A stretch of DNA of 64,000 bases from Triplophysa rosa (taxonomy: Eukaryota > Chordata > Actinopteri > Cypriniformes > Nemacheilidae), in the NCBI RefSeq assembly GCF_024868665.1, contig NC_079897.1:5629266-5693265 (forward strand). The letters run 5' to 3'. The position numbers were made by a program, and so were the translations under genes. How positions within the stretch are numbered: the stretch's first letter is position 1; each line of letters starts with the position of its first letter. Below, one piece after another: positions 23,968-37,828 of the stretch. Below the pieces are notes generated by a model. That model did not search any database. It was not told where the DNA came from and saw only the letters and a program-made list of their open reading frames with translations.

Positions 23968-26900
23968 CAGGTCGCAGTGCCGATTTGGTTCAGTGAAAAC
24001 GAGGGCTGCGGTCACCTGCAGGTAAGAATGTCTTTGATCCATGTATGTATATAATAGATGAGTATGCAACTGAAAGAATGACAACACGTCAGGTTTAATG
24101 TGGGATTTATTTACATGAATATACCAGGACTGAATTTATACTACATATTTGCCTTCAAAGTATCACTTGGAAATCTTTGTGTTGTGTTTCTCTACTGAAA
24201 CCATAACTAATAATAAAATGTATGATGTACAGCATATTGAATCATTCCAAAGCAGAATAATAATGATGTGTTAGAACCTTGAAAGCTGGTTTGATAATTG
24301 TTTGGTCTCATCCAAGAAATATCTTAAACACAACATCTGTTCTTGCTGTACAGCTAAAAAAATGTATTACAGGACAACAGTACCTTCCTTTCTGTTTAAA
24401 TTTGTTCAAATGTAACTAAATTTCTAAATAAAAATCATATTTCCATCCCTTTTGGGGACGCAGGGAGTGCTGGAGTCCTCTCCCAGCAATACTGGACAAT
24501 TGGTTTGTCCATTATAGTAAATATATTTAATAGCCTTAAACGTATGTACAGTATGGCATGTATACGTAATATTGTATATAAATGTAAGCATAGATAAACA
24601 CTGTGTCAAAGTGTAAATGTGAGTCTCACATTTAATGACACTGGATTTTTGCTTCAAAATATGATTCTGTTTGCTGATGTGGTTTAGTAATTTGTGTGCA
24701 ATGTGTACAGTTTGTAAATTCTGTCCTTCAAATTAAAATCGATGTCTGTATCTCTATTTTACTATACAACTACAATCTAAATTTTAATGGCAATTCCATT
24801 GTGAAAATTGTGTGAATATCTTTTTTTTTGTTGTAGCCAAAATTTATTTTCAGAAGTAAACCTATCTTGGGAAATATTCACAGGAGTAAAAGGTGCGATG
24901 TCTAGTCATAGTAAAAATAAGAGAATACAAAAATGTGAGAAATAAAGGTGCACCTCGAAATATTCCAAAATAATCCATTCTTATTGATTTAGTCATAAAG
25001 ACTGAAAGTTATAACACTTTCTCTTTATTTTCTTTGACAGATCACCAGCTGGCTGACTTTCATCAGCGTCACTGGTTATATATATTGTTGTCACAAAAGC
25101 TTGGAGCCATGCTGACTCTTTTGCTAATTTTGGCAATGTCTAGCCAAGGTAAGCAGCGTCTTGTCCTTTCTTAAAGTGATAGTTCACCCAAAAATGAAAA
25201 TTCTGTCATCATTTACTCACCCTCTTGTCATTTCGAACCTGTATGACTTTCTTTCTTCCACAGAACACAGAAGAAGATATTTTGTGTGTTGTTAACCGGA
25301 ACCCATTTACATTGATTTTGTGTCTATACACAAGAAGTGAATGGGTGCTGGCGCTGTTCAGTTACCAACATTCTTCAAAATATCTTCTTTTGTGTTCTAC
25401 AGAAGAAAGAAAGGGTGAGTAAATGGTGACAGAATTTTCATTTTTTGGTGAACTGTTACGGATTAAAACATTCTTTATGTAGACGGTTTCAAAGTGACAA
25501 CATAAACAAACGTTACTGTGCATGCGTTCGTGGGCTGCAGTTAACTTCCGATACACATTCACAAATAACAGAGGGCCTGTAGATTATTTCTGATAACAAT
25601 CAAAAGAATCCGAGAAGATCCGTTACTTGGCTAAACTTGTCTCTCCAATATTTTGAATATAGACTCCGATACCAAGCTCAACCGCTAGATGTCAATGTAC
25701 CCTACGGTTTGATTAAAGGCGGGATAACATGCTATGTCAAGATTGGCTGGGCTGCGTCAAGATTGGCTGCGCTGTGGGCCTGCAGCTGCAGAGAGAAGTT
25801 GAGGTGTGTTTGTCTGTTCACGGCATTTCAGTGATGGATGTTATGTAAACGGTGGATATAACGCTGGATTGGGAGATCGTTTGTAACTGAAAGATTGCGC
25901 GGTCTCAGTGCTAAAACATGCCAGACATGAACTGCACGTGTAAGTCAAACTATGTCATATGTCTGTGTTTTGTTGGCAATCGGTGAGTACGTGCATAATG
26001 TAAACAATACGAAGGGATAATGCGATGATATCGTGTGCTTGTGCTGTAGTTCCGTCCCCCCTGCCTGCCTCCAGCAGCTCGTCTTTTTCCGAAAATAATC
26101 GTACAGCTGTCTCTCTCTTTTATAAATTTGATCAAAATAAATACTCTTCGAAGATACGACGTATGCAATACTCAAGATTAATATGAGATTGGCAGAAACT
26201 GCGTGTGTTAGCCCACCTTTAAATGCAACCAAACTACAGGACCCATTCAACAAATTGTTTATTTAATACAATTATTATACAGTAAAACAATAATACAAAT
26301 TAATATCAATATAAATAAAATAAAATATAAATAGTTATATTATTAGACACTAGCCAAACACAAACCAGAAGTTAACTGGGGGTCAGGCGCACGCGTTTCC
26401 AATGAAATGGTCTATACAGATTCAAAAGTCTAAGACAATATTGAAAATCTGGGCCTCAGACTTTTGGACACCGCTTCATATAATACTGTGCATTAACAAT
26501 ATTAATACTTCTTGATTTGACAGGCCAGTCATTGGTGGACTCTGGGCTTGACTTCATCACCGCATTCCCGGAGAACGTTGCCTACTTCTATCCATTCTTT
26601 CCAAAAAATTCTCTCAACATCACAGCTCTGTACGATAACACTGAAGTCAATATCTACTTCAAAGGCATACTCGAACACACCGTTATACTGCAACAGGGAC
26701 AGACCGAGGTTTATCTTCCGCCTTCAGATGTTGAAGAACATAAATTAGACGTATCCCAGAAAACCATCCAAGTGGTCAGCAACAATTACGTTGTGGTGCT
26801 GTCAATAAGTAAGCAAGAAGATAGTGTGCAGACCAATGTCGTTTATCCTTATACAAATCTTGGTACGTTTTATTCTATCCCCCAACTAAACTATAGTGAA

Positions 26901-28862
26901 ATGCTTTCCAAATTCCCTCAAGCAACAGGAAGTATCAAGGCGAGATACAGTTTTTTCAGGCTGCTAATAATCAATGCGCAAAACTTCACGAATTATATCG
27001 AAATCGTTAGGATATCGCAGCAAATCGAGCAATTTCAACTCCAACCCTACACTCTTCTCCAGCTAGCACTCGATGGTTCAGAAGTCTCAGTAGAGTCTTT
27101 ATATAACATGGCGGTGATAGTGTCCCACCCGTGTTTAGAAGCGACGTCATGCAAATGCAACATGATGTTGAACCAACTTCGTCCTGATGCCCACTGGGGT
27201 CAAAGTTTTATTCTGCCCCTCCTAAACATTCCGACATGGCTGCATATAACTGTAAACACCATTCTGACCGGAAATACGCTAGATGCTGGGACTCTAGAGC
27301 CTATCCAGTCAGGAACCCAAAGCATCAGCACGATTTATCCTGCTTCGCTCCGGCTTATCAGCCCGGGCCTCATCTTAGAAGTAATTCCGGAAACAATGTT
27401 CGCCGCCTGCTACCTAGTGCACTTTAGCGTGGCGTATGGCAACGTGTTAGTAATAGCTGAAACACTCAGTAGGTCAGAGGTGTATATAGATAGAAGCTTT
27501 CTGTCATCCAATAGCTGGACCGCTATTGCTAATACCAAGTACTCAATTGTATCAGTTCTTCTTCACGGCAGGCATGTCATTTGGCATCCAACCTCAAAAA
27601 TTGCAGTCTACATGTTTCGCAACATGACCGGCGGAATTCAGTATGGAGGCCCGGCTGTAGTGTTAGGAGAAAAACCAGGTAAACTATATATCCATTGATG
27701 CTTGCTTTTCAAAAGGGTGGTGGTGGCTATATTGCATTATTCTTACATTATTTAATATAACATATAAATACAGTATATATTAGTTTTGGGGTGAAGTGTA
27801 AAATTTATCATAACCATAAATGGGAGCAAATGGAATTGCGGTAACACTTTACAACAAGGTTGCATTTGTTAACATTAGTAAATGCTTTAACTAACATAAA
27901 CTAACTATGAGCATTCATAAATCTTTGCTAATGTTAGCTCATTGTGCATTAACTGATGTTAACAGATGCAAGTTTAAATTTTAAAATGTATTAGTAAATG
28001 TTGAAATTAATATGAACACAGATTAATAAATGCTGTTGAAATATTGCTGATTGTTAAATTCTTAAAATGTTAAGAAACATCACGTTTAATGTTCAATGTT
28101 AATAGTTAGTACATGAATGAATAACATTCAGAAAGTTAATAAAAATTAATTTAACCTTCAGAACTGGTATCGGCAGATATCACTCTGAATAATCGGCGGA
28201 GAAATTTAGTATCGGTGCATGTCTAGTATTAACCAATACAATGCTTTTGTAAAGTGTTACCAGAATTGCAATGAGTCAGAAAACTATCTCAACCAATGGT
28301 GTGAGTTTGGGACGGCCTACCTGTTTCCTGACCAATGGCAGATGTTTTATCTAATTTTTAACCAATTCTGTTTGCTGTCCAAAAAAGCACTTCACCTTTA
28401 TGTACTAATACACTTACAGCACATATACTGACATGAGTATTATGTGTGCATCTAGACCCTGATGGCTGTTCATTACATCCCCCTGAGATTACAGTCGCAC
28501 CCACACCCATGAGTTGGCCTGAATCCCACCAGTACTGTACGTCCACAAGCGACGAGTTGATCAGTCCATCCACTGTGATAGCTCGCTCTGCCCTGACCGA
28601 GTTTCTGAGAAATGCAGCAAATACTGAGCACTGGATCGGGCTGCGTCGCAGTCTTCTTACATTAGACTGGTACTGGCAAAAAGGGAACGAAAGTGAAGAC
28701 CTGATGGACACGCAGTGGGGCGCCGGAGAACCAAGTGATCCTGTGCAGGGCATGTGTGCTTCTGTATTCTCAGATTTAACTTGGAAAAGTGTGCGATGCT
28801 GTACTGAGTTGAAGGCCATCTGCTACAAAAAGCCTGATTACTTCCCTGTTCTCGAATTATAG
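23968..28862 (+). CDS. Array unit 1: secreted IgGFc-binding-N-like/C-type-lectin-like fusion protein
   Basis: Coding exons 25109-25148, 26524-27678, 28456-28862; 533 aa. A non-coding exon probably ends at 24021 (CACCTGCAG then GTAAGA) and rejoins at 25041. Residues 1-14 are a signal peptide (MLTLLLILAMSSQG). Residues about 18-395 resemble the N-terminal domain of IgGFc-binding protein (FCGBP), with DFITAFPENVAYFYP near the start, HPCLEATSCKCNMM, VIPETMFAACYL and YGGPAVVL. Residues about 399-533 are C-type-lectin-like, with HWIGLRRSLLTLDWYWQ, MCASVF and TWKSVRCC. No membrane segment or GPI-like tail is seen, so it should be secreted. It is the most diverged unit with unit 2, has a long second intron (777 bp) and lacks the Thr/Pro-rich lectin loop of units 3-5. 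Ligand and function are unknown. Confidence 0.85.
25172..25450. mobile_element. Palindromic MITE in intron of array unit 1
   Basis: AAAGTGATAGTTCACCCAAA at the left and TTTTTTGGTGAACTGTTAC at the right are inverted. The arms carry GACTTTCTTTCTTCCACAG and CTACAGAAGAAAGAAAGGG. Confidence 0.85.
25451..26523 (+). other. Rest of the intron before the large exon of unit 1
   Basis: No gene recognised. Short open frames on both strands around 25640-26250 have no visible motif and no homologue in the other units. Confidence 0.5.
27839..28261. mobile_element. MITE with GGTAACACTTTACA ends in unit 1 intron
   Basis: GGTAACACTTTACAACAAGG at the left is mirrored by TTTTGTAAAGTGTTACC at the right. The interior carries TTAACATTAG-type repeats and a fragment of another repeat (TATCGGCAGATATCACTCTG). 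A partial relative starts at 57812. Its insertion explains why this intron is much longer than those of the other units. Confidence 0.75.
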
Positions 28863-29429
28863 TGTGACATTTAGGTGTCTATTTATTTTAATATATACAT
28901 ATAATATATATATAATTATATGATGTTAACCTATTTGAAGTAACAAAAATAGCTCTAGTTTGTACTTGTAAATAGATGTGAAATGGTATCTGTGGAGTTG
29001 TTTATGACCTACGGTCACAAGTTTCCAAAGTATCTTCAGGGAAATTTGCATTTTGCCAAACAATTGCAATAACCACATATATTGTCTGTAGCCTGCATCT
29101 TATTAACAGTGTAAATCTCATACAATGTTTATCTAGACAGATTTATTTGGATTGATAGCACTTTACCTCCTATTACTCTTAAAAATGTATTTATTTGATA
29201 GGATATAAATAATTGTAATTATTTAAACAATTGTAATTAAATAATTGAATTAATAAATGTTCTAATGTGAATAATGTCAATGAGAAGGCCTGTGAAACCG
29301 TGTAGACTGTAGCATGTGCAATAGGTATGACTCTCATGTAATCACCTCATTATGCAAAGTTTTGTGGGGGCACAAAACGTGCTTTGAATACATATTGGGC
29401 CTGTAAGTAGGAAACACGTACAAATTGGT
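28863..29429. other. Intergenic, units 1 to 2
   Basis: AT-rich 3' flank of unit 1 with an AATAAA-type signal near 29250. No gene seen. Confidence 0.5.
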
Positions 29430-32400
29430 CATTTTGTTCAGAGAGGAGTAGAGCTGTGGTCTCGTGGCATCAGGTAAGTCTTGCTGACACCACACATAAT
29501 ACACTTTTTAGATTTTTTTCAAATAAGGAGTTCATGAAATAAGGTACTGTGGGAAAATGGGGGTTTGTATCTAAATGCTTAATATGAGTTGGTTTGGAAT
29601 GTTGGACAAAAGCTCCAAGTCAAATTCATGGGTTCCAGTAAATGTGTGTATTGTGGATGTTGTGTATTGTTAGTTGTATTTTTGATTGTATGCAGAGGCC
29701 AAAGGCCAATTTTTATCCACAATAAAGTACTAACTAACTAAAAGGAAATGAATAAGGTAATGGTTAGTTAGATGTTTGGAAATGTATGTTGATATGTAGG
29801 AGAAAGAAAATAGTGTTTCTATAATAATTTTGTATTATTGAATATAAGGCAATTTTTCCTTGCCTTTAGAGAAATTTAAAGTGAAAATCACATTTTGTGA
29901 CACTATAGAAATGTCTTTTTAATGCAGTTTTAAAAAATCTATATGTTTAACTGAATCTAAGCAAAGTTTGTGATTAAGCAGATGGTTATGCTTGTAATGC
30001 CTTAAAACATGCCTCAAAACGGTTACATTAAAAGATCTAAAACACGTCATGTTAGTTTAGGGAAAAACAGGATTCAAGAACTTTCAACAATCGTTGTTTT
30101 TGAAATGGTTTTAAATAACACCCTAAATTAATTAATTTTATTTAAAAAATGCCATACTGTAAGATATGGATATAAATAGCCTGTTTTATCTGATATGGTT
30201 AACATTTATTAAAGTGATAGTTCACCCCAAAAATTAAATGAAAATTCTGTGATCAATTACTCACTCTCTTGTCATTTCAAACCCATATGACTTACTGAAG
30301 AATGTTGGTAACCAAACAACAATGGCACCCATTGACTTTATATGGACACAAAAACAATGGGTACCGCCATTGTTTGGTTACCAACATTCTTCAAAATATC
30401 TTCTTTTGTGTTCTGTGGAAGAAAGTATGTCATAAATGATGACAGAATTTGCATTTTTACATGAACTATCACTTATATTGTATGTATATTGGCTGATTCA
30501 GCTTGACTATTATCTTACACTTCCACAAAGGTCATTTTCAAAGGTTCTGCTCGTATAAAAGAGTCCCCTGCACAGTTTCACAGAATGTAGTGTGCTTTTG
30601 ATATTTGAGACTTTAAAACCTCTAAAAACATGCAAATTGTCTAAGCACGGAATACGCTGTCGGTTCCTGTTTATGGTTATTTTACTGCCCGTGTGGAGTT
30701 TTACTTAAATTCTTATGATCCGCTTATAGTTAAGAAAATGACATTGTAAATCACATTATTGATTGTAAATCATAAATATGGAGTAAATATTTGAAATATT
30801 CCTCAAAAACTTTTCTGTCCAGAGGTTGATTTCAAATTGACCAATAGATATGTATCCTACTTCTGTCTTCTTTTTACAGCTCGGCTAATAGAAAACTCAT
30901 TATCATCCCGGCTCAAGTAAGCTGCACTGTTTAGCAAAACTACAGCATGCTAGTGATGCTGTCTGTTGTGGTATTCATGTCACTGGTTTACCAGGGTAAG
31001 TTATCTCTTACATGTGTATCTTAACTTGATTTTGTCCACGGCGATTCAGAAAGTGGGTAGTTATTAAATTCAACTCAAACAGCGGTTTCATATTATATTG
31101 CTGCGGTTAGCTCAGCATGCATTAAGAGATGAGAAATTCAATCTATAAAATATCAACCATGAGCTGATGATTTTGTAGGGCTGTCAGTGGTGAGCTACGG
31201 AACAGATTTCATCACAACGTTCCCAGAGAACATCGCCTACTACCACACCAACGATTCCATGACCACGCTGAAAATCACCGCTTTCCACAATCACACCGTG
31301 GTCAAAGTGACCGTCAACTACACCTTAGTATATGGAACAACACTGGATTCTGGACAGATTCAAAATGTGCATTTTCCCATTTCTTTTAAGCAGTACAATT
31401 TCAAACACTTCCTTCATTGTGTGAGAGTTGTTGGCACCAGCCGTATCGTGGTGCTTTGGATCACCAAGCGAGCAGACAGCATACAGACTAATGTTGTTCA
31501 GCCCATAAAAAATCTCGGCTATTTTTATTCAATACCCGCGTTGAATTACAGCAAGGATTACAGCAAGGTCACGGGCTTGCGTAACATTCCATATCCGTTC
31601 GCTCCGATTTCCATTAACAGAACAAACAACACCTTCAGACTGATCATTATCAATGCTGAAAACGTAACGAACTATGTTTCTGTGAGCATTATTTCTGGCT
31701 TTTCCCCGAATCATTCCGTGAGCCTGAACCCCTACGAAGTTTACCAGGTTTATACCAACAGTTCAGTTTCTGTTAGCTCTGTAAGAAAGGTGGCTGTACT
31801 GCTCACCCACCCATGTATGGAAACACCAGGGTGTGGATGCAACATGGTGGTGAGCCAGGTTCTAACCTCAAATCTGTGGGGTGACAAATTTGTTATACCA
31901 GCGTTGAGCATCACAAATGCAATTTGGCTTCATGTGTCGTCCTTATCGACGGTGTATTTTAAAGAACAGAATCTACGTTCTTTAAATGATTTCTGGTCAC
32001 AGCTAATCCCCTTTCCCTACCTTGATGAGGAATCCCCATCTATTAATGCAGACAGCCCAACACCCCTCTGGATTGTTAGTCCAGGCTCTGTCATTGAAAT
32101 AATCCCCATTACCATGTTTGCAGCCTGCTACCTGGTGCTGTTCAATTCAACAGAAGGTGAAATTGTTGTGATAGCTGAGAAAGGCCACGAGGGTGGTGTA
32201 CATATAGACCACGACCCGCTTGAATCCCCTCACTGGAAAGTCGGCCACAATTCAGGGTATTCCTCAGTTTCAATGTCCCTTAATGGTACACATGTCATTT
32301 GGCATCCGACTTTGAAGATTGGAGTCTACATGTTTGAGAGAATGAACGGGGGAATTCTTTACGGAGGCACGGCTATACCTTTAAGTGAAGAGCCAGGTAA

Positions 32401-32945
32401 ACAGCCTCATGTGATGTCATCCATTTTATGCATTGTGGAGAGTAGATATATTGTGTGTGACAAAGTATGTTTGTATTCACACAGACCCACATGGATGTCT
32501 GGATAAACCTGCAAAGTTCATTCCCGGTACTCATCCTATGACCTGGCCCGAGTCTCATCAATACTGCTTGAATGAAACATACCAGCTCCTAACTCCCAAC
32601 AGTACGGATGCCCAAACGCAGATGGTCGACTGGCTGTTTAAACACAATTATTCCGATGATGTCTGGATCGGACTGAGACGCAGTTTGCTCACATTAGACT
32701 GGTACTGGCAGGCGGGACATGAGAGCATTCACGACGTGAGCTACACAGAGTGGGCCTATGAACATCCAGGTGATCCATGGAAAGCCATGTGTGCTTCTGG
32801 GAACCTTGATAGTAATAAGAATTTCTTCTGGAAGAGTGTGGCATGTTGTATGAAAATGATACCTGTGTGCTACAAAGAGAGTACCTACTTTAAGGATTTG
32901 GCCTCTGAAACTCTAGATGCCTTTGTTTCTGAGATTTTGAGCTAA
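29430..32945 (+). CDS. Array unit 2: secreted IgGFc-binding-N-like/C-type-lectin-like fusion protein
   Basis: Coding exons 30947-30995, 31179-32396, 32485-32945; 575 aa. A probable non-coding exon ends at 29473 (GGCATCAG then GTAAGT) and the next begins at 30880 after TTTTTACAG. Signal peptide MLVMLSVVVFMSLVYQG. The FCGBP-N-like domain has DFITTFPENIAYYH, HPCMETPGCGCNM, VIEIIPITMFAACYL and YGGTAIPL; it has an extra cysteine (LHCVRVV) absent from units 3-6, and many Asn-X-Ser/Thr sites. The lectin-like domain has WIGLRRSLLTLDWYWQ, then WAYEHPGDP, MCAS and FFWKSVACC. The loop after WYWQ is short, as in unit 1. Introns are 183 and 88 bp. Confidence 0.85.
30212..30478. mobile_element. Palindromic MITE in 5' intron of array unit 2
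   Basis: AAAGTGATAGTTCACCCC at the left; ACATGAACTATCACTT at the right. The centre has GGTAACCAAACAACAATGGC and its mirror image around TGGACACAAAAACAATGGG. Confidence 0.85.
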
Positions 32946-33271
32946 ATCGGACCTTTTTTGCCATTTGCTTTTCCATTTTCTTGATGTTGTTTCTTTTCTG
33001 ATTTTGAATAGTTTTCAGCTTGTTTATCAACTATAATATTCAATGTAGCGTTAACTTTTTTTGAAGCATAAATAATATAGAGCAGGTTTAATCTGTATGC
33101 TCAGACACTTAAATATTTCTAACATTTAAATATCTGTTAAACACAGTCTACAAATGTATATTTAAAAGAAAAAGCCTTGTAACAACAACCTTTTTGCAAC
33201 AACAGTGACGTTTTCATCTACTTAGCTCCTTTTTCACATTTATGTTGTAGTAAACCACAGTGACGTGGCAC

Positions 33272-33688
33272 CAGTGTTGGGTGTAACTAGTTACTACGTA
33301 ATTAGTTACTGTAGTTTAATTACTTTTCCCTTGAAAAAGTAAATTAAGGGATTACTCTTAATTATTGATATTGTCTATCAATACAAATGTATTGATAGAC
33401 AATAAATTTTTGTCTAACTTTAAAATGTATATATGCTTTAATATATCCTTCTTACATATGTATACTTTGGTCAGTTAAAAAGAATAATTTATGTAGTTAT
33501 TTATTATTTTATTTGAATTAATTAAATAAGGTGTCTATCCTTGAAACAATTCTAATCAAGGTTTATGTAGGATATAGAAAGTAATTAGTAATTAAATACT
33601 TTTTGGACAGAGTCATTTGTACAGTAATCTAATTACACTGTTAAATATATAATTAGTAATTAGTTTCAGAGTAACTTACCCAACACTG
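33272..33688. mobile_element. hAT-type MITE, 417 bp, with 8-bp target duplication
   Basis: The ends CAGTGTTGGGTGTAACTAG and (minus strand) CAGTGTTGGGTAAGTTACTC are inverted. The flanks CGTGGCAC (33264-33271) and CATGGCAC (33689-33696) differ only by a CpG-type change. An 8-bp duplication fits hAT. Confidence 0.8.
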
Positions 33689-34199
33689 CATGGCACGCAT
33701 GTTAAAATGAAACTAAGAACGTAAGTCAACTTTATGGAGCATGTAAGAAAGTATAAATATCATTTTTGTCAACCTACCTAGTTTGCTAATTTGTAAAATG
33801 TGAAAAATAGTTTATAATAAATTAGTAAATAGATAAAAATAAAGAATATTTGTCCAAACAGATATGTCTGCGCTCTGACACACATTACAGTTGATGTATT
33901 TGTAATTTCCATTGTAAGAATTACACCAGTAAAACAATATGAAAACATTACAGAAAAAATAACTGTGACAAACTATGTTATACTTTGTTATTTGGAAGTG
34001 TATATGATATTTGGTACTTTAAATGTAGGCTATGATCATTGGTAGGAATTATTACAAATGAGTGGAAGGAAAGTTCTCAGCATCATCAATCATTCAGCCA
34101 AATGAAGCAAGTATGTACTTGCTTGTCCAGGATCCTATTCAAATCTAAAAGAGATCTTTTTGAAAGTCAAATGTGTACGAATCTGAATTGAAATAAAAT

Positions 34200-37100
34200 T
34201 TCCAGCACACAGTTGATCGTAGAGAGAAGAGCTCCAGGTACCAGGTATGATATTTTGCTTCATCTGAATTAATGTTTTTATATCGAATTTAGCCTATGTA
34301 AAGTTTTGATTAGCATTCTGCTTTTGTTAAATACACTTACTGTACAAGACCTGTAGTGATGTTGGCCAAATCTTTATTTATTGATATAGTCATTTTATGA
34401 TAACCTGGGGCCAGTTGTTCAAAAAGCTTCATCTGGATTATAGTGATCAGGATTTAGAAATCCCATATTTTGCTATCTAGGACCAGGTCATCCGTTTTAC
34501 TTTTATACCGCTTTTTCAAAGCAAAACTGGATTGGATGACCCTGATCCAAATACACACTTTTTCATATGACCAAATTCAGATGACTAATTCTCTACGGAG
34601 GCCCTAAAGCGACATATGAAATGGAAAACAAAAATAAATACTTCAATTCCTTTGCGTTCAAGTTTTGCGTTGTGTTCGCCTGAGAGACTTTGCGTTCGCC
34701 AGCAAAGAACTACTTTTGAAAGGTTCAAAAGTGCCAATGTAGTTTACAAACCGAGTTATTTTATGGCGGCAAAAATAAAAGCAAATCAAAAATATGCCTG
34801 TGTGTATATTACATTTTTGACCAGTTTTAAAGTTTAATTAAATTGTTTTGTTCCGAAATCCACCCTTCTGCTGGGATCAGTATAATCCTGTTTATTTTTT
34901 TGCTCAAACATACCCAATCTTACTGAAATGTTTTAAATAACACAAATTTACGATTTGATCCAGATCAAAACCTAGATTGGATTTTTTATGTAATCCTAAT
35001 TCACAATTCATTTTTTCTTTTGAAGAACCCTTTTTCTTTAATTTGATCCAATCTGATAGTCGAAATCCAATCAGATTACTTTTGAACGACTGGCCCCAGG
35101 GGTCATAAACATGCCAGTTAACAAAAGTCTGTGGCACACCCTATTAGGATTGATGGGAAAAAATGTGTAACTTTAGGAAAAAGTATACACAACTCAAAAG
35201 AGAACGATAAAATGCTGTCTGTCTGAATTGTCACATTTACTTATATGTGTGAGAATGTTTAGATTGTCCGGTCTTGCACAAATTCTTAGCGTATATGACA
35301 ACGTATATGTTTACATTAACTCATCAAACTACAACTAGCCAAATTTAAAATACTAACTTGAAATTTATATGTACATTTAGTCATTTAGCAGACGCTTTAA
35401 TCCAAAGTGATTTACAAAGAATTCAGAGAGCGATAAAGCGATGTGTCGTACAGGAGCAATAATACAATACGTGCTAATACCAAGTTAGTTTCCGCAAAAG
35501 CCAAAACAATACCTGTTGAGAGAAAGAGAGAGGGTTAGTTTCTTTTTCATTTGCCTGTTAAGTATTCACAGAAGAGAGTTTTTTGAATGTTGTGAGAGAT
35601 TAGGTTGACCGGACTGAGTTGGAAAGAATGCTCCACCAGGAAGGAGTTGTGAAGGAGAAAGCGATTTACTGCCCTTTTGAGAAATGACTTGTACAATCAA
35701 TTTGATTAAACCTAAAGATTTAGGACAAACGCTATTTTTACAGTGTTGTGAGGTTAATAATGATGGTTATTATTATTTTATGAGCAGTTCTGTTTTTGCC
35801 ACTAAGAGAAAGTAAAAAAACTTTTTCCAAAAAATGTTTTTTTCTTAAATACACAGCATTCAGCACGAACTCAAGGTCAGGTCCAGTCATGTTTGTGATT
35901 CTTCTAATTGCATCAACATTTAGCCAAGGTCAGAATTTTTTTTTAACCATTCTTTATCTCTTTATTTAAGTAGCATTCCAGTGTGCAGTGTGCATGTGAT
36001 CCCATGATAATTTTTACACTCTATTTGTTTTTAAGGTCTCACAATGGTGAGCTATGGAAATGATTTCATCACAGCATTTCCAGAGAACGTAGCTTACTTC
36101 TACCCATACACATCCAGAAGAATTCTAAGAATCACCGCCCTGCATAATGACACTACCTTCACTGTCCACTTCAACAACACTGAAAAAACATCATCAGTTC
36201 TGGAGAGTGGCAAAACTGCAACTATGTTGTTTCCAAAAACTGCTGAAGTACATCAACTAGGCTCCTCCAGTAACTCTATCCGAATTACCAGTGACAATGA
36301 CATCGTAGTACATTCTTTCAGTCAGACAAATATAGGTACCCTTCTAGAGAAAAGTGTCCAGACCCATGTTGTTCAACCCATCACAAATCTTGGCACAAAC
36401 TATTTGATCCCTTCGCTGAACCACTCAGACCTTATCCAAACGTTCAACAGATCTTCGCCAGACCCCTGGTACCAAAGAAACAGCTCGTTCAAGCTGATCA
36501 TCATCAATGCAGAGTACACAGAAAACACTGTCACGATAGTGAAGAACATTTCAGGCAGTGTGCAAGAAGAAAAAATCAAGATCTCATCATACCAGCTCAT
36601 CCAGATACAGGCCAATGCTTCACTGATTAAGGTTGAATCTAGCCATAAAGTAGCAGTGATTCTGACTCATCCATGTCTAGAAATGACAGCCTCATGTAAA
36701 TGCAACATGATAGTGAATCAGATTCTTCCCACAGAATTTCAGGGTCAGAACTTTGTTGTGCCGTACATTCCGAGTATAACCCAGAGCCGCTTACTTATGA
36801 CATCAAATGACAAGTCAACTTCTCTATCTCACAGTAATGTTCAGTTACAGCCTAGTCCATCAGGGCTTCTGTCACTTTCAGATCAGACGAAATCTCAGTA
36901 CGTAAACACGTCGGGAAACGTGTCCCTCACACTGATCAGTCCAGGTCTTTTCATTGAAGTGATCCCAGAAAACATGTTTGCTGCCTGCTACCTGCTGCAG
37001 GTCTATTCAGACGTCAGCAGCACTAACAAACAGGCCTTAGTGATAGCAGAAACTAGCAGCAAAACTAATCTACACAAACAAAACAACCTGGTTACAAACG

Positions 37101-37828
37101 CGGTGTGGTTTGATATTCCTGGCACAAAATACTCTTCAGCTCCAGTAAGTTTATCAGAGTCAACAACTGTCATCTGGCATCCAACCTCAAAGATTGCCGT
37201 TTATATTCTGGAAAACACTGGCACGACAGTTTATGGAGGACCAGCTATAGCTATAAATACACAACTAGGTAATAAAAGACCTTTTTAATTTAAATATGTA
37301 AGCTTTAAAGCAAACTTAAATTGTTGTGAAGCACATGATTGTGATGGTTAACATTTTTATGTTTTTATTCCTTCAGATGAGTTCGGCTGTGTGGCGATTC
37401 CTGGACATTATGAAGTCGGAAATGAGCATCTTAGTTGGGCTGAGTCCCTGGCTTACTGCATGAGTCTTCAAAAACACCTCGCCTGTCCTACAAGGGAAGA
37501 CATTCAGAAAGAACTGCCTGGAAAGGTTGACACTGCAGAGGAGGAGGCTTGGATTGGACTACGACGTAGTCTAATGACAACAAACTGGTACTGGCAGAGG
37601 ACACCATCAACAACACCATTACCGTCACCATCTGTGGATTACTTTCACTGGGCTGATGAGCATCCAGATGAGAATTTTACGGGCCTTTGTGCTTCACTGT
37701 CACTAAATGAGAAAGATAAGTTCAAATGGAAGAGTGCAAAATGCTGTGAAAAAAAGCGTCCTGTATGCTACACACCCGCAATAGGCTTTTATCCTTTACC
37801 CTTAGATACACCTCTTCAACTTTTCTAG
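34200..37828 (+). CDS. Array unit 3: secreted IgGFc-binding-N-like/C-type-lectin-like fusion protein
   Basis: Coding exons 35889-35928, 36036-37268, 37377-37828; 574 aa. A non-coding exon ends at 34244 (GGTACCAG then GTATGA) and rejoins at 35857. Signal peptide MFVILLIASTFSQG. The FCGBP-N-like domain (about 18-420) has DFITAFPENVAYFYPY near the start, four cysteines in HPCLEMTASCKCNM and MFAACYL, and ends YGGPAIAI. The lectin-like domain (about 425-560) has seven cysteines, AWIGLRRSLMTTNWYWQ, then a Thr/Pro/Ser-rich insert (TPSTTPLPSPSVDY), WADEHPDEN, LCASLSL and FKWKSAKCC. It belongs to the young subgroup with units 4-6. The 108-bp last intron and phase 1 junctions are conserved across units. 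Confidence 0.88.
34405..35100. mobile_element. Inverted-repeat element in 5' intron of unit 3
   Basis: CTGGGGCCAGTTGTTCAAAA at the left pairs with GAACGACTGGCCCCAG at the right; length about 695 bp. Short open frames inside are not gene-like. Confidence 0.7.
35369..35425 (-). repeat. SINE/LINE 3'-tail fragment
   Basis: ATTTAGTCATTTAGCAGACG and then TTTAATCCAAAGTGATTTAC are the reverse complement of the tail motif seen in the SINE at 13008-13160. Confidence 0.7.

Noticed and set aside
28358..28819. 153-codon minus-strand frame
   Set aside because: Antisense to the lectin-like exon of unit 1; the plus-strand exon has correct splice phase and family motifs.
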